Made by a program: the position numbers and the translations under genes
Notes under the pieces: generated by a model
Databases searched by the model: none
Told to the model about the DNA's origin: nothing
What the model saw: only the letters and a program-made list of their open reading frames with translations
NCBI RefSeq assembly: GCF_004362405.1
Contig: NZ_SNXE01000002.1
Span: 550,191-614,190, forward strand
Direction: 5' to 3'
Origin: Roseateles asaccharophilus
GTDB lineage: Bacteria > Pseudomonadota > Gammaproteobacteria > Burkholderiales > Burkholderiaceae_C
Length of the DNA stretch: 64,000 nucleotides
In this document: positions 1-8,924 of the stretch, in pieces
Layout: the number at the start of each line of letters is the position of its first letter
How positions within the stretch are numbered: the stretch's first letter is position 1

Positions 1-41
1 GGCTGGGCGAGGGGCAGCCCTACGACTACCAGCCCGCCTGA
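1..41 (+). CDS. C-terminal tail of an unidentified gene (partial)
   Basis: An open frame runs in from the left edge and stops at TGA 39-41. It encodes LGEGQPYDYQPA after an incomplete first codon. All twelve visible codons end in G or C, as expected for a real gene here, and a hairpin follows at 72-93. Too little is present to name the product. It is convergent with efp. Confidence 0.35.
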   Translation, partial: LGEGQPYDYQPA

Positions 42-65
42 GGCCTTGGGGCCGGGCAAGCCGCA

Positions 66-93
66 AAAACAAAAGGCGCCCGAGGGCGCCTTT
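66..93 (-). terminator. Rho-independent terminator of efp
   Basis: AAAGGCGCC (72-80) and GGCGCCTTT (85-93) form a 9-bp stem with a CGAG loop. On the minus strand the stem is followed by TTGTTTTTG, a good U-tract, 20 bases after the efp stop codon. On the plus strand the tail is weaker (TTTGTGC), but it may also serve the gene entering from the left. Confidence 0.8.
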
Positions 94-113
94 GTGCTTG
101 CAGCGGGCCTGGT

Positions 114-668
114 TTAGACGCGCTTGCGGTACTCGTGGGTGCGGGTGTCGATTTCGATCTTGTCGCCGTTTTCCACGAACAGGGGCACGGCGATCTCGAA
201 GCCGGTGCCGACGATGCGGGCGGGCTTCATGACCTTGCCCGAGGTGTCGCCCTTGACGGCCGGCTCGGTCTCGATCTCGCGCACCACGCTGGTGGGCATT
301 TCCACGGAGATGGCCTTGCCGTCGTAGAAGGTCACTTCCACGGTCATGCCGTCTTCCAGGTAGGACAGGGCGTCGCCCATGTTCTCGGACTCGACTTCGT
401 ACTGGTTGTACTCGGTGTCCATGAACACATACATCGGGTCGGCGAAGTAGGAGTAGGTGCACTCCTTCTTGTCGAGGATGATCTGGTCCATCTTGTCATC
501 GGCCTTGAAGACGACTTCGGAACCGGCGCCGTTCAGCAGGTTCTTCATCTTCATGCGCACGGTGGCCGCGCCGCGGCCGCCACGGCTGTATTCGGTCTTC
601 AGCACAACCATGGGGTCCTTGCCCTGCATGATCACGTTGCCGGCGCGGATTTCTTGAGCGATCTTCAT
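114..668 (-). CDS. efp: Elongation factor P, rhamnosylation-type (Arg32)
   Basis: Encodes 184 aa. EF-P binds beside the peptidyl-tRNA on the ribosome and relieves stalling at polyproline stretches. The start is ATG 668 ([10 protein letters not shown]); the frame stays open upstream, but that extension is not EF-P-like. The KOW-like N-domain carries the modification loop SRGGRGAA with Arg at residue 32, where E. coli EF-P has Lys34. Arg32 is the known acceptor for rhamnosylation by EarP in Pseudomonas, Neisseria and betaproteobacteria, and earP is the neighbouring gene. OB-fold and C-terminal domains follow and the length is normal. Identification is secure; the modification is inferred from the loop and the neighbour. 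Confidence 0.97.
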   Translation of the reverse strand: MKIAQEIRAGNVIMQGKDPMVVLKTEYSRGGRGAATVRMKMKNLLNGAGSEVVFKADDKMDQIILDKKECTYSYFADPMYVFMDTEYNQYEVESENMGDALSYLEDGMTVEVTFYDGKAISVEMPTSVVREIETEPAVKGDTSGKVMKPARIVGTGFEIAVPLFVENGDKIEIDTRTHEYRKRV

Positions 669-834
669 AGAGGTTCCGAGTCTGGTGGGATTGAGTGATG
701 AGGGGGCCTCTGCTGGGTTCCGCAGGCCCGGTTGGGCTGGGCCCGACCTGGTTCTGCAGGCCCGAGGCCCGGCGCACGCCCTGTCCCTGATCTTCAATCA
801 CTCGGGCGGCAAAGCCCTTGATTCTAGCCGCTTT

Positions 835-1905
835 CTAGGCGTTTCCCTGGACAAAGCGACGCAGCTGCGTGAGCAGATCGGCTTGGGCTGCCAAATGCGC
901 ACGCCAGGCCCGGGCATGAGGCTGGGCGTCCGCCAGCGGCGGCAGACGGGCTGGCGCCCAGTCGGCCAGACCGTTCCAGGCGCGCCACAGAGCACGCCAC
1001 TGCGCGGCCAGGGCCGGTTCTGCGCCCGCCAGCCAGCGGTCCATGAAGGCCTCCAGCTTTGGCCCATGCGCGCCGTCGTCCTGCGGGTAGATATGCCAGA
1101 TAAAGGGCTTGCCGGCCCATTGGGCGCGCACAAAGGAATCCTCGCCGCGCACGCAGTTGAGATCGCAGGCCCAGAGCAGGCGGTCATAGTCGTCCTGGCT
1201 CAGATAGGGCAGGGCCTGCCAGCGCAGACCTGGGGGCAGGGCGGGCGCGTCCGGTGCGGCCAGCGCCGCCTGGGCCGCGCCGGGGCAGGCCAGGAGCAGG
1301 GTGGGCGCCTCGCCCAAGCGGGCCAGCAGCTCGCCCAGGCCCGCATTGGGGTAGGCAAAGAGGCTTACCAGGCGCTCGCCCGGCCGCGGGGCAACACCCT
1401 GCCGCGCCAGCCAGGCCGGGGCGTCGAAGGCCTGCTGCGCCGCCATCAGGCCGGGCTCGCGCAGCAGACCGCCGGTGCGCGCGCTGAAGCCGGGGTAGAA
1501 GAAATGCTTGGACAGGCCCTGGCCCGGGCCGCTGAACTGGGGCGAGGCCAGGCCGTGGCTGCGCTCCACATAGTCTTCGGCGCTGAGGTATTCGAGATTG
1601 ATCCAGGCCGGTGCGGCTTGCTGGCGGGCCATCAGGGCCACGAAGGCCTCGGGCAGCTCGCAGCCAAAGGCCTCGACCACCACCGCGCCGCAGTCGCTCG
1701 CCTGCGCGGCTTCGGCCCAGGGATGCACGCTCAGCCCCGGCGGCGGGCCCTCAGGCGCCATCCAGCTCAGGGCGCTGGCGTCGTCGATCCAGAGCCGCAC
1801 CGGCGTGCCGCTGGCGGCCAGCTGGCGCGCCAGGCGCCAGCACACGCCGATATCGCCGTAGTTGTCGATCACCCGGCAGAACAGATCCCATCTCGCTTGC
1901 GTCAT
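835..1905 (-). CDS. earP: EF-P arginine-32 rhamnosyltransferase
   Basis: Encodes 356 aa. EarP transfers rhamnose from dTDP-rhamnose to Arg32 of EF-P. The family start [20 protein letters not shown] is present near the N-terminus with the conserved NYGDIG motif, and the C-terminal half has the nucleotide-sugar region with [19 protein letters not shown], the usual RGEDSF signature. ATG 1905 gives the family-typical N-terminus; ATG 1914 would add three residues. It lies upstream of efp on the same strand, 166 bases apart, so the enzyme and its only known substrate are neighbours. A GATAAT hexamer ends 7 bases before the start codon. It is divergent from uvrC. Confidence 0.95.
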   Translation of the reverse strand: MTQARWDLFCRVIDNYGDIGVCWRLARQLAASGTPVRLWIDDASALSWMAPEGPPPGLSVHPWAEAAQASDCGAVVVEAFGCELPEAFVALMARQQAAPAWINLEYLSAEDYVERSHGLASPQFSGPGQGLSKHFFYPGFSARTGGLLREPGLMAAQQAFDAPAWLARQGVAPRPGERLVSLFAYPNAGLGELLARLGEAPTLLLACPGAAQAALAAPDAPALPPGLRWQALPYLSQDDYDRLLWACDLNCVRGEDSFVRAQWAGKPFIWHIYPQDDGAHGPKLEAFMDRWLAGAEPALAAQWRALWRAWNGLADWAPARLPPLADAQPHARAWRAHLAAQADLLTQLRRFVQGNA

Positions 1906-1912
1906 CGCCCGC

Positions 1913-1918
1913 ATTATC
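1913..1918 (-). promoter_or_regulatory. -10-like hexamer of earP
   Basis: GATAAT on the minus strand, with 7 bases between it and the earP ATG at 1905, so a normal transcription start would fall at or next to the start codon. No convincing -35 element or Shine-Dalgarno sequence is visible. Confidence 0.45.
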
Positions 1919-1951
1919 GAAGCCGTGCTGAAGTGCGGCCCCAAGTGGTTG

Positions 1952-1957
1952 CACAAT
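1952..1957 (+). promoter_or_regulatory. -10-like hexamer of uvrC
   Basis: CACAAT ends 8 bases before the uvrC ATG at 1966. A transcript starting at the usual distance would be leaderless or nearly so. The -35 region is weak (CTGAAG at 1928-1933). Confidence 0.4.
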
Positions 1958-1965
1958 CGCGGCCC

Positions 1966-3954
1966 ATGCAAGAGAGTCCTGCCGCGCCCGAGTCCGCCGA
2001 ACCGCTGGAGACGCCTGCCGCAGCGGCGCCCCAGGCTCGCGAGCGCCTGCTGGCCGAGGTGGCGGTTCTGCCCAGCCTGCCCGGCGTCTACCGCTATTTC
2101 GATGCCCAGGATCAGGTGCTCTATGTGGGCAAGGCCAAGAACCTCAAGCGCCGCGTCTCCAGCTATTTCCAGAAGGACCATGGCGGCAGCCGCATCGGCC
2201 TGATGGTGGCGCGTATCGCGCGCATGGAAACCACGGTGGTGCGCACCGAGGCCGAGGCCCTGCTGCTCGAAAACAATCTGATCAAGGCGCTGAACCCCAA
2301 GTTCAACATCCTGTTCAGGGACGACAAGAGCTACCCCTATCTGCGCCTCTCGGGCCACGCCTGGCCGCGCGTGAGCTACTACCGCGGCGCGGTGGACAAG
2401 CGCCATCGCTACTTCGGGCCCTTCCCCAGCGCCTGGGCGGTGAAGGAGTCCATCCAGCTGATCCAGAAGGTCTTTCGCCTGCGCACCTGCGAGGACACGG
2501 TCTTCAACAACCGCAGCCGGCCCTGCCTGCTCTACCAGATCCGCCGCTGCTCGGGGCCCTGCGTGCCCGAGGGCCAGACCGAGGACTATGCGCGCGATGT
2601 GCGCCATGCCGAGCGCTTTCTGCTGGGCGAGACCCAGGAGGTGCTGGATGGCTTGCAGGCCCAGATGATGGCCCATGCCGAGCGCTTCGAGTACGAGCTG
2701 GCGGCCGAGCTGCGCAACCAGATCCAGGCCTTGTCCAAGGTGCTGCAGCAGCAGGCGGTGGACGAGAACAGCGCCACCGGCCGCGACCGCGATGTGGACA
2801 TCCTGGCCGTCAAGGTGCAGGGCGGGCGTGCCTGCGTGAACCTGGCCATGGTGCGCGGCGGCCGCCATCTGGGCGACCGCGCCTACTTCCCCAAGCATGT
2901 GGAGGACGCCACGGCCCTGCAGCTGGCTGCCCTGGAGGCCGAGGCCGCGGAGCAGGAGGGCGGCGAGGCTGCCCCGGCTGCCGAGCGCCCCAGCCCCGAG
3001 CGCCAGGTGCTGGAGGCCTTCATGGCCCAGCACTATCTGGACGCCCAGGTGCCCTCGCTCATCGTGCTCAGCGAGGCGGTGGACGAGGCCCTGGCCGCTG
3101 CGCTCACGGCCCAGGCCGGCTACAAGGTCACGACCCAGGCCCAGCCGCGCGGCCAGCGCCGCGTCTGGCAGGAGATGTGCGTCAAGGGCGCCGAGCTGGC
3201 CCTGGCCCGCCTGCTCTCGGAAGAGGGCTCGCAGCAGGCCCGCACTCGCGCCCTGATCGAGGCCTTGGATCTGAGCGTGGCCGAGCCCGAGCAGTTCCGC
3301 ATCGAGTGCTTCGACATCAGCCACACGGCGGGCGAGGCCACCATGGCCTCCTGCGTGGTCTTCGAGGGCCACCAGATGCAGAGCAGCCAGTACCGCCGCT
3401 ACAACATCGAGGGCATCACCGGCGGCGACGACTACGCCGCCATGCGCCAGGTGCTGACCCGGCGTTACAGCAAGCTGGCCGAGGCGGCTCAGCTAGGCAC
3501 GGGCCGCCTGCCCGATCTGGTGCTGGTGGATGGCGGCCGCGGTCAGGTGGCCATGGCGCGCGAGGTTTTCGAGGAGCTGGGCCTGGACCTGTCCCTGATC
3601 GTGGGCGTGGAGAAGGGTGAGGGCCGCAAGGTGGGTCTGGAGGAGCTGGTGTTTGCCGATGGGCGCGAGAAGGTCTATCTGGGCCGCGATTCGGCTGCCC
3701 TGATGCTGGTGGCCCAGATTCGCGACGAGGCGCACCGCTTCGCGATCACCGGCATGCGCGCCAAGCGCGCGGCCGCGCGCACCGGGGGCTCGCGCCTGGA
3801 AGATGTGCCGGGCGTGGGCCCGCGCAAGCGTGCGCTGTTGCTGCAGCGCTTTGGCGGGGTGCGCGGCGTGGCCGCGGCCAGCGTCGATGATTTGGCCAGC
3901 GTCAAGGGCATCTCCCGCGAGCTGGCCGAGGAGATCTACCGTGTCCTTCACTGA
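1966..3954 (+). CDS. uvrC: Excinuclease ABC subunit C
   Basis: Encodes 662 aa. UvrC makes both incisions in nucleotide excision repair after UvrA and UvrB have located the lesion. The N-terminal GIY-YIG nuclease shows GVY at 40-42 and YVG at 53-55. A UVR motif for UvrB contact ([17 protein letters not shown]) lies mid-protein, the RNase H-like C-terminal nuclease has [11 protein letters not shown] and LVDGGRGQ, and a helix-hairpin-helix ([15 protein letters not shown]) ends the protein. The frame is open upstream to 685, but ATG 1966 gives the right size and sits after a -10-like box. The first ~30 residues are an Ala/Pro/Glu-rich extension before the GIY-YIG domain. A small lipoprotein gene begins within or right after its end. 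Confidence 0.97.
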   Translation: MQESPAAPESAEPLETPAAAAPQARERLLAEVAVLPSLPGVYRYFDAQDQVLYVGKAKNLKRRVSSYFQKDHGGSRIGLMVARIARMETTVVRTEAEALLLENNLIKALNPKFNILFRDDKSYPYLRLSGHAWPRVSYYRGAVDKRHRYFGPFPSAWAVKESIQLIQKVFRLRTCEDTVFNNRSRPCLLYQIRRCSGPCVPEGQTEDYARDVRHAERFLLGETQEVLDGLQAQMMAHAERFEYELAAELRNQIQALSKVLQQQAVDENSATGRDRDVDILAVKVQGGRACVNLAMVRGGRHLGDRAYFPKHVEDATALQLAALEAEAAEQEGGEAAPAAERPSPERQVLEAFMAQHYLDAQVPSLIVLSEAVDEALAAALTAQAGYKVTTQAQPRGQRRVWQEMCVKGAELALARLLSEEGSQQARTRALIEALDLSVAEPEQFRIECFDISHTAGEATMASCVVFEGHQMQSSQYRRYNIEGITGGDDYAAMRQVLTRRYSKLAEAAQLGTGRLPDLVLVDGGRGQVAMAREVFEELGLDLSLIVGVEKGEGRKVGLEELVFADGREKVYLGRDSAALMLVAQIRDEAHRFAITGMRAKRAAARTGGSRLEDVPGVGPRKRALLLQRFGGVRGVAAASVDDLASVKGISRELAEEIYRVLH

Positions 3955-3958
3955 ACTG

Positions 3959-4489
3959 ATGCGCCGCCTCGGCGCCTGGGCCGGCCTGGGCCTGCTGCTG
4001 GGCTGGCTGGCCGGCTGCAGCGGGCCGCGCCTGCCTCCTGGCCCGCCGGCCGGGGCCCAAGGCAGCAGCGCGCCTGCGCCCAAGCCTGGTGCAGCCGAGG
4101 GCCCGCGTGCGGCCGCACCCGCCCCGGCTCCGGCACAGCCCAAGCTCGGCCCCCCGCGTCCGGTGCGCAATGCCATCGAGCTGCGCCAGCAAGCCGCCGA
4201 GCGTCTGGTGGCGGCCAATCCCGAGCGCAGCTATCTGGGCCCGGTGCCCGAGCCCCTGTTGGCGATCCCGGTGCTGGAGGTGGAGTTGCATGGCGACGGC
4301 CGCGTGAAGCACATCGCCGTGCTGCGGCGGCCCGGTCAGGCCCAGGACACGGTGCAACTCGCCATCGACGCCGTGCACCGCGCCGCGCCGTTTGGTGATG
4401 TCTCGCGCATGCCGCGGCCCTGGAAATTCAGCGAAACCTTTCTTTTCAACGACCAGCGCCGCTTCAAGCCCCGCACCCTGGATCAGTGA
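3959..4489 (+). CDS. Small lipoprotein of unknown function
   Basis: Encodes 176 aa. The start begins MRRLGAWAGLGLLLGWLAGC, a signal peptide ending in a lipobox with the acylated Cys at residue 20. An Ala/Pro-rich stretch follows, then a C-terminal domain (LEVELHGDGRVKHIAVLRRPGQ, then PWKFSETFLFNDQRRFKP) with a resemblance to the TonB C-terminal fold, where a repeated beta hairpin carries a similar 'G-x-V-x-x-I-x-V' pattern. GTG 3941 inside uvrC is an alternative start. It lies 4 bases after uvrC and is probably co-transcribed with it. No specific function can be assigned. Confidence 0.75.
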   Translation: MRRLGAWAGLGLLLGWLAGCSGPRLPPGPPAGAQGSSAPAPKPGAAEGPRAAAPAPAPAQPKLGPPRPVRNAIELRQQAAERLVAANPERSYLGPVPEPLLAIPVLEVELHGDGRVKHIAVLRRPGQAQDTVQLAIDAVHRAAPFGDVSRMPRPWKFSETFLFNDQRRFKPRTLDQ

Positions 4490-4560
4490 GGGAGCGTTGA
4501 AGCCTTGCCAAGAGGCTTTCGCATGAAAGAGACAGCCCGTGGCAGGCCGCCTGCCTCGGG

Positions 4561-4566
4561 CACAAT
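4561..4566 (+). promoter_or_regulatory. -10-like hexamer of pgsA
   Basis: CACAAT ends 6 bases before the pgsA ATG at 4573, the exact distance for transcription to begin on the start codon. GTGGCA (4539-4544, 4 of 6 matches) is a possible -35 with a 16-base spacer. No Shine-Dalgarno sequence fits in between. Confidence 0.5.
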
Positions 4567-4572
4567 GCCCGC

Positions 4573-5142
4573 ATGTTTTTCACCCTGCCAACCCTGCTCA
4601 CCTGGGCCCGCATCGTCGCGATACCGCTGATCGTGGGGGTGTTCTATCTGGAGGAGTTTTCGCCGGCTCATCGCAATCTGTTCGCCACCGTGCTGTTTGT
4701 GCTGGTGGCCCTGACGGATTGGCTCGATGGCTATCTGGCGCGCAAGCTCAACCAGACCTCGTCCTTCGGTGCCTTTCTCGATCCGGTGGCGGACAAGTTC
4801 CTGGTCTGTGCAGCCCTCTTGGTCTTGCTGGAGCTGGGGCGGGTGAATGCCCTGGTGGCCCTGGTGATCGTGGGCCGCGAGATCGCGATTTCGGCACTGC
4901 GGGAGTGGATGGCCCAGATCGGCGCCTCGCGCTCGGTGGCCGTGCACATGGTGGGCAAGCTCAAGACCACGGCCCAGATGGTGGCCATTCCCTTCCTGCT
5001 CTTTGACGGCCCGCTCTTGGGCCTGATCGACACCCGGCTCTGGGGGACCTGGCTGCTCTACATCGCCGTGGTGCTGACCATCTGGTCCATGGTGTACTAC
5101 CTGCAAAAGGCCTTGCCGGAGATTCGCGCCAAGGTTCGTTGA
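4573..5142 (+). CDS. pgsA: CDP-diacylglycerol-glycerol-3-phosphate 3-phosphatidyltransferase
   Basis: Encodes 189 aa, an inner-membrane enzyme. It makes phosphatidylglycerol phosphate from CDP-diacylglycerol and glycerol-3-phosphate, the committed step to phosphatidylglycerol and cardiolipin. The full CDP-alcohol phosphotransferase signature is present: D49, D52-G53, A56-R57, G66, D70, D74. Several hydrophobic helices surround it and the length is typical. uvrC and pgsA are near neighbours in many proteobacteria, as here. It probably has its own promoter, with a -10-like hexamer immediately before the start. Confidence 0.96.
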   Translation: MFFTLPTLLTWARIVAIPLIVGVFYLEEFSPAHRNLFATVLFVLVALTDWLDGYLARKLNQTSSFGAFLDPVADKFLVCAALLVLLELGRVNALVALVIVGREIAISALREWMAQIGASRSVAVHMVGKLKTTAQMVAIPFLLFDGPLLGLIDTRLWGTWLLYIAVVLTIWSMVYYLQKALPEIRAKVR

Positions 5143-5184
5143 GGTCGGCGCACGGACCGCGAGCCGGCGGGTGTCTGGCAGGTG

Positions 5185-5264
5185 GTGACACCCGTTGTCA
5201 CAAGTCACTTTGTATCGGGACTTGCCCCTGCTCAGAGACCCCGCGGATTGCGTCTAGAATCCGC
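5185..5264 (+). promoter_or_regulatory. Candidate control region upstream of the HU gene
   Basis: Two inverted repeats lie here. GTGACA (5185-5190) and TGTCAC (5196-5201) are separated by 5 bases. GCGGATT (5243-5249) and AATCCGC (5258-5264) are separated by 8 bases; the second pair overlaps a -10-like TAGAAT at 5255-5260, leaving about 70 bases of leader before the GTG start. A regulator is not identifiable from these. Confidence 0.35.
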
Positions 5265-5328
5265 TTCCCCGAGCTTCAGCTAGGCGCGGCCTGGGTGGCC
5301 ATCTTCAAGATTCTTTGAGGGGTTTTTT

Positions 5329-5601
5329 GTGAACAAGTCCGAACTGATCGAGCACATTGCCAAGCAGGCCGACATTTCCAAGGCGGCGGCCGGCCGCGCG
5401 CTGGAGGCCCTGATCGGCGGTGTCAAGACCACCCTGAAGAAGAATGGCAGCGTTTCACTGGTTGGCTTCGGTACCTTCAGCGTGGCCAAGCGGGCGGCGC
5501 GCAGCGGACGCAATCCGCGCACCGGCGATACGATCAAGATCAAGGCCGCCAAGGTGCCGAAATTTCGCCCTGGCAAGGGCCTGAAGGACGCGATCAACTA
5601 A
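5329..5601 (+). CDS. hupB: HU-family DNA-binding protein
   Basis: Encodes 90 aa. HU bends and compacts DNA in the nucleoid. The family layout is complete: N-terminal helices starting [21 protein letters not shown], then the beta arm with [21 protein letters not shown] and the C-terminal [16 protein letters not shown]. The start is GTG 5329, preceded by GAGGGG at 5317-5322. It is followed after 25 bases by tRNA-Val and then ppiD; HU next to ppiD is also the E. coli order. The symbol is by that synteny. HU versus IHF alpha/beta: sequence and length fit HU. Confidence 0.95.
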   Translation: MNKSELIEHIAKQADISKAAAGRALEALIGGVKTTLKKNGSVSLVGFGTFSVAKRAARSGRNPRTGDTIKIKAAKVPKFRPGKGLKDAIN

Positions 5602-5626
5602 GATCGCCGCTTCACCGGTTTCGACC

Positions 5627-5702
5627 GGGTGCTTAGCTCAGTTGGTAGAGCGCTTCCCTTACACGGAAGATGTCAGCGGTTCGAGCCCGTTAGCACCCAC
5701 CA
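5627..5702 (+). tRNA. tRNA-Val (anticodon UAC)
   Basis: A 76-base cloverleaf. The acceptor stem pairs GGGTGCT with AGCACCC, the anticodon stem CTTCC/GGAAG encloses loop CTTACAC (anticodon TAC), the T-loop reads TTCGAGC, and CCA is encoded. It begins 25 bases after the HU stop codon with no obvious promoter, so it may be processed from a hup-tRNA transcript. A terminator follows at 5729-5752. Confidence 0.95.
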
Positions 5703-5728
5703 TCTGCATGGCTAGAATGCCTGCGCGC

Positions 5729-5752
5729 AAAGGCGAACCGTGGTTCGCCTTT
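5729..5752 (+). terminator. Terminator after tRNA-Val
   Basis: AAAGGCGAACC and GGTTCGCCTTT form an 11-bp perfect stem with a 2-base gap at the tip, so the innermost pairs must open to form a loop. TTTGTCGT follows. It would end the hup-tRNA-Val transcript before ppiD. Confidence 0.65.
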
Positions 5753-5807
5753 GTCGTGTTTGAGCGCGGCACCCCAATCAAGACCGCGCCGCCCTTCGAG
5801 GATCCCG

Positions 5808-7718
5808 ATGTTTGATTTCGTTCGCAAGCACAACCGCCTGTTTCAGCTGATGCTGCTGATCCTGATCCTGCCGGCCTTTGTGCTGGTCGGTGTCGAGGGC
5901 TACTCCCGTTTCATGGACGGCAGCAATGCCGGTGTTGCCACGGTGGACGATCGCAAGATCACTCAGGCCGAATGGGATGCAGCTCACCGCAATCAGGTGG
6001 AGCGTCTGCGCTCGCAGATGCCCAATCTGGACATGAAGCTGGTGGACTCGCCGGAGGTTCGGCGTGAGTCCCTGGATGAGTTGGTGCGCGAGCGCGTGCT
6101 GCTGGCAGCGGCCAAGGGCCAACACCTGACCATCAGCGATGAGCGGCTGCAGCAGCTGTTCCGCAGCGACCCGCAGTTCGCCTTTCTGCGCAACCCCGAC
6201 GGCACGGTCAACAAGAACCTGCTGCTGGCTCAGGGCATGAGTTCTGAAATGTTTGCCCAGCGCCTCCGCCAGGATCTGACGCTGAGGCAGGTCATGTTGG
6301 GCGTGGCGGGGACGGGTGTGGCCTCCAAGGCCAATTCGGCCCTGGCATTTGATGCCTTGCTGCAGCAGCGAGAGGTCCAGCTGCAGCGCTTCTCCGCCCA
6401 GGATTTCCTCGCGCAGATGAACCCGAGCGACGCTGAAGTCGAGGCTTTCTACAAGGAGCCGGCCAATAGCGCGCGCTTCCAGCTGCCCGAGATGGCCCAG
6501 ATCGAATATCTGGTGCTGGATCTGGAGGCACTCAAGAGCGGCGTGACGGTGAGCGATGAGGATCTCAAGAAGTACTATGAGGAGAACCAGTCCCGCTACA
6601 CCGTGGCCGAGGAGCGCCGCGCCAGCCATATCTTGATCAAGGCCGACAAGGACACGCCGGCCGCAGACCGCGCCAAGGCCAAGGCTCGCGCCGAGGAGTT
6701 GCTGACCCAGGCCCGCAAGAACCCCGCTGGTTTTGCCGAGCTGGCCCGCAAGAACTCTCAGGATGAGGGTTCGGCGGAACGTGGCGGTGATCTGGACTTC
6801 TTCCCGCGCGGTGCCATGGTCAAGCCCTTTGAAGATGCGGCGTATGCGCTGAAGCAGGGCGAGATCAGCAATGTGGTGGAGACCGACTTCGGCTACCACC
6901 TGATCCAGCTCACGGGTGTGCGCGGTGGCGACAAGAAGAGCTTTGAGTCGGTACGGGCCGATCTGGAGCAGGAGGTTCGCCGCCAGCTGGCCCAGAAGCG
7001 CTATGCCGAGCTGGCCGAGCAGTTCAGCAATGCGGTTTACGAGCAGTCCGACAGTCTCAAACCCGCGGCTGACAAGTTCAAGCTGAACCTCCAGACCGCC
7101 ATGGTGCAACGCAAGCCCGCGCCGGGTGCGAGCGGCGTGTTGGCTTCCGCCAAATTGCTGGAGGCCGTGTTTGGCAATGACGCCTTGCGCAACAAGCGCA
7201 ACACGGAAGCCGTGGAAGTCGGGCCCAGCCAGCTGGCCGCAGCTCGTGTGCTGGACTACAAGCCGGCACGCTTGCCGGAATTGGCGGATGTGAAGGCTCA
7301 GGTGCGCGCCCAGCTGATGCAAAAGCTCGCCGGCGAGGCTGCTGCCAAGCGCGGCAAGGAGCGGCTGGAGGCCTTGCAAAAGGGCGCCGATGCCACCGGC
7401 CTGGAGCCGGCTCAGCTGATCTCGCGCGCCAAGCCTGCGAATCTGCCTCCCAAGGTGCTCAATGAGTTGCTGCGCGCCGACGCCAGCACGCTGCCGACCT
7501 ATGTGGGCGTGGACAGCGGCGAGGGCGTTTATGTCCTGGCGCGCATCAACAAGCTGCTGCCACGCGATCCGGCACTGATCGATGAGCAGCGTGCCAGCCA
7601 ACAGTACGCGCAGGCCTGGACTGCCGCGGAGTCGCAGGCCTACTACAACGCGCTCAAGACCCACTACAAGGTCAAGCTCAGCGTGCCTGCCGCTGCCGCT
7701 TCGTCGGCCGCCCCCTGA
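5808..7718 (+). CDS. ppiD: Periplasmic folding chaperone / peptidyl-prolyl isomerase PpiD
   Basis: Encodes 636 aa. PpiD is anchored to the inner membrane beside the Sec translocon and helps newly exported proteins fold. It starts [17 protein letters not shown] with one transmembrane helix (about residues 14-32). A SurA-like N-terminal chaperone region follows, then one parvulin domain (from [11 protein letters not shown] to [12 protein letters not shown]), then a second chaperone-like region and an Ala-rich tail. ATG 5808 places the membrane anchor at the N-terminus; an earlier in-frame start at 5751 would overlap the tRNA-Val terminator. The position after HU agrees with the E. coli order. 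Confidence 0.93.
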   Translation: MFDFVRKHNRLFQLMLLILILPAFVLVGVEGYSRFMDGSNAGVATVDDRKITQAEWDAAHRNQVERLRSQMPNLDMKLVDSPEVRRESLDELVRERVLLAAAKGQHLTISDERLQQLFRSDPQFAFLRNPDGTVNKNLLLAQGMSSEMFAQRLRQDLTLRQVMLGVAGTGVASKANSALAFDALLQQREVQLQRFSAQDFLAQMNPSDAEVEAFYKEPANSARFQLPEMAQIEYLVLDLEALKSGVTVSDEDLKKYYEENQSRYTVAEERRASHILIKADKDTPAADRAKAKARAEELLTQARKNPAGFAELARKNSQDEGSAERGGDLDFFPRGAMVKPFEDAAYALKQGEISNVVETDFGYHLIQLTGVRGGDKKSFESVRADLEQEVRRQLAQKRYAELAEQFSNAVYEQSDSLKPAADKFKLNLQTAMVQRKPAPGASGVLASAKLLEAVFGNDALRNKRNTEAVEVGPSQLAAARVLDYKPARLPELADVKAQVRAQLMQKLAGEAAAKRGKERLEALQKGADATGLEPAQLISRAKPANLPPKVLNELLRADASTLPTYVGVDSGEGVYVLARINKLLPRDPALIDEQRASQQYAQAWTAAESQAYYNALKTHYKVKLSVPAAAASSAAP

Positions 7719-7782
7719 CCCTGTCGCTAGGGCTTGGCGAAGTGCGCTCTAAGTTTTTTTAAGTCAGTCTTGCGAAAAACAC

Positions 7783-7810
7783 TTCCCAGCGTTTAATTTC
7801 TGTCTATAAT
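7783..7810 (+). promoter_or_regulatory. tRNA-His promoter
   Basis: A perfect TATAAT (7805-7810) lies 12 bases before the tRNA. TTCCCA (7783-7788) is a 4-of-6 -35 match with a 16-base spacer. The base composition here is clearly more A+T-rich than its surroundings. Confidence 0.7.
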
Positions 7811-7822
7811 CTATGTCTCTGC

Positions 7823-7899
7823 GGTGGCTATAGCTCAGTTGGTAGAGTCCCAGATTGTGATTCTGGTTGTCGTGGGTTCGAGTCCCATTAGCCACCCCA
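7823..7899 (+). tRNA. tRNA-His (anticodon GUG)
   Basis: Includes the extra G at position -1 (7823), which pairs with C73 and is diagnostic of tRNA-His. Acceptor GTGGCTA/TAGCCAC, anticodon stem CCAGA/TCTGG around TTGTGAT (anticodon GTG), T-loop TTCGAGT, encoded CCA at 7897-7899. It has its own promoter and terminator. Confidence 0.96.
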
Positions 7900-7908
7900 A
7901 GTAAATCG

Positions 7909-7940
7909 AAGGGCTAGCGTTGAAAAGCGCTGGCCCTTTT
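7909..7940 (+). terminator. Terminator after tRNA-His
   Basis: AAGGGCTAGCG (7909-7919) pairs with CGCTGGCCCTT (7928-7938), 11 pairs including one G-T, with an 8-base loop and a short TTTT tail. It sits 10 bases after the tRNA. Confidence 0.75.
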
Positions 7941-7983
7941 CTATTTGGCGCGCCGCATTCCTTCCGCTGCAAAAGGTGTTCGA

Positions 7984-8013
7984 AAAAAACCCGCCGTGAT
8001 GGCGGGCATTTTT
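7984..8013. terminator. Bidirectional terminator between tRNA-His and the response regulator
   Basis: CCCGCC and GGCGGG form a 6-bp stem with loop GTGAT. On the minus strand it is followed by seven T residues, about 40 bases after the response regulator stop codon; on the plus strand by CATTTTT. The minus-strand side is the stronger terminator. Confidence 0.75.
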
Positions 8014-8054
8014 GATGGGCGATACGGGGTGTCAGGCCTTGCCCGCCAGCGTGC

Positions 8055-8807
8055 TCAGACCAGTCCTTGCTTGCTGGCCAGTACGGCGGCCTCGGCGCGG
8101 CTGGACACATTGAGCTTCTTGTAGATGCTCTTGATGTGGTCGTTCACCGTGAACCACTTGATGCCCATCAGGTTGGCAATTTCCTTGATGGTGAAGCCCT
8201 TGCTCAGGTAGGTCAGAACCTCGTTCTCGCGCGGGGTCAGGCGTTCCCATTCGGGCGGGGGATCAAGCGCCACGCTGCGGCTGTTGGGGCCGCTGCTGGA
8301 CGACAGCGGGCTGAAGCCCGAGTTCAGGCCGCCCGACAGACTCATCGGGCCGGTATCTCCGGTGGTGCCGGGACGGAAGTGCGAGAGCAGGCGGCGTGCA
8401 ATGGCGGGAGACAGCGGCGGCTGGCCCCGGACGATTCGCTGCAACTCCTCCACCAGAACTTCAAAGCGGTCTTCCTTGAGCAAATAGCCGTCGGCGCCGC
8501 ATTGCAGGGCGGGGAAGAGATGGTCGTCATCGGAGTAGAGCGTGGTCACCACCTTGACCGCTGGCGATCCCGCCAATTCGGCCAGCAATTCCATGCCGTT
8601 GCCGTCCGGGAGTTCCAGGTCCAGCAGGATCAGCTTGTAGCTTTGCTCGGGGTTCTCCGACTTGAGGCGAGCCACATGGCGGCGCGCGCCTTCGAGATCT
8701 CCGGCTTCGGTGATCTCCATGGCGTCGCTGAAACTCTCACGCACGACACGGCAGAGAAAGCTACGCGCAACTGGGTTGTCTTCGATGATCAGTACTTTGA
8801 CGGCCAT
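8055..8807 (-). CDS. LuxR/NarL-type response regulator
   Basis: Encodes 250 aa. The receiver domain (residues ~3-125) has E9-D10, the phosphoacceptor D63 in LILLDLELPDGNG, and the conserved Lys in GYLLKED. A Ser/Gly-rich linker of about 45 residues precedes a LuxR-type helix-turn-helix (LTPRENEVLTYLSKGFTIKEIANLMG, with IKSIYKKLNVSSRAEA). It should bind DNA when phosphorylated, but no histidine kinase lies nearby, so signal and targets are unknown. The start is ATG 8807; a GTG at 8825 would add six residues. The family is secure, the specific function is not known. Confidence 0.9.
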   Translation of the reverse strand: MAVKVLIIEDNPVARSFLCRVVRESFSDAMEITEAGDLEGARRHVARLKSENPEQSYKLILLDLELPDGNGMELLAELAGSPAVKVVTTLYSDDDHLFPALQCGADGYLLKEDRFEVLVEELQRIVRGQPPLSPAIARRLLSHFRPGTTGDTGPMSLSGGLNSGFSPLSSSSGPNSRSVALDPPPEWERLTPRENEVLTYLSKGFTIKEIANLMGIKWFTVNDHIKSIYKKLNVSSRAEAAVLASKQGLV

Positions 8808-8924
8808 GGTGTGAGGAGGCTCCACTCAGCGCGCCATCCTAGCGTACATCCCTGGCAAAACATGCCCCGCGAAACAATGGCATGCGTTGCGAGTTGTTGC
8901 CTTGATGCCCGCTTGTGTCGCCGT

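Noticed and set aside
685-1965. Long in-frame upstream extension of uvrC, making a 1,089-residue protein
   Set aside because: It runs antisense to earP, is compositionally unlike UvrC, and the family N-terminus (GIY-YIG) begins about 35 residues after ATG 1966.
1906-3372. Extension of the earP frame opposite uvrC
   Set aside because: EarP has a clear family start at ATG 1905; the rest is the antisense shadow of uvrC.
5778-7664. Long minus-strand frame opposite ppiD
   Set aside because: Antisense shadow of ppiD with no domain; similar frames opposite addA, ftsH and deoA were dismissed for the same reason.
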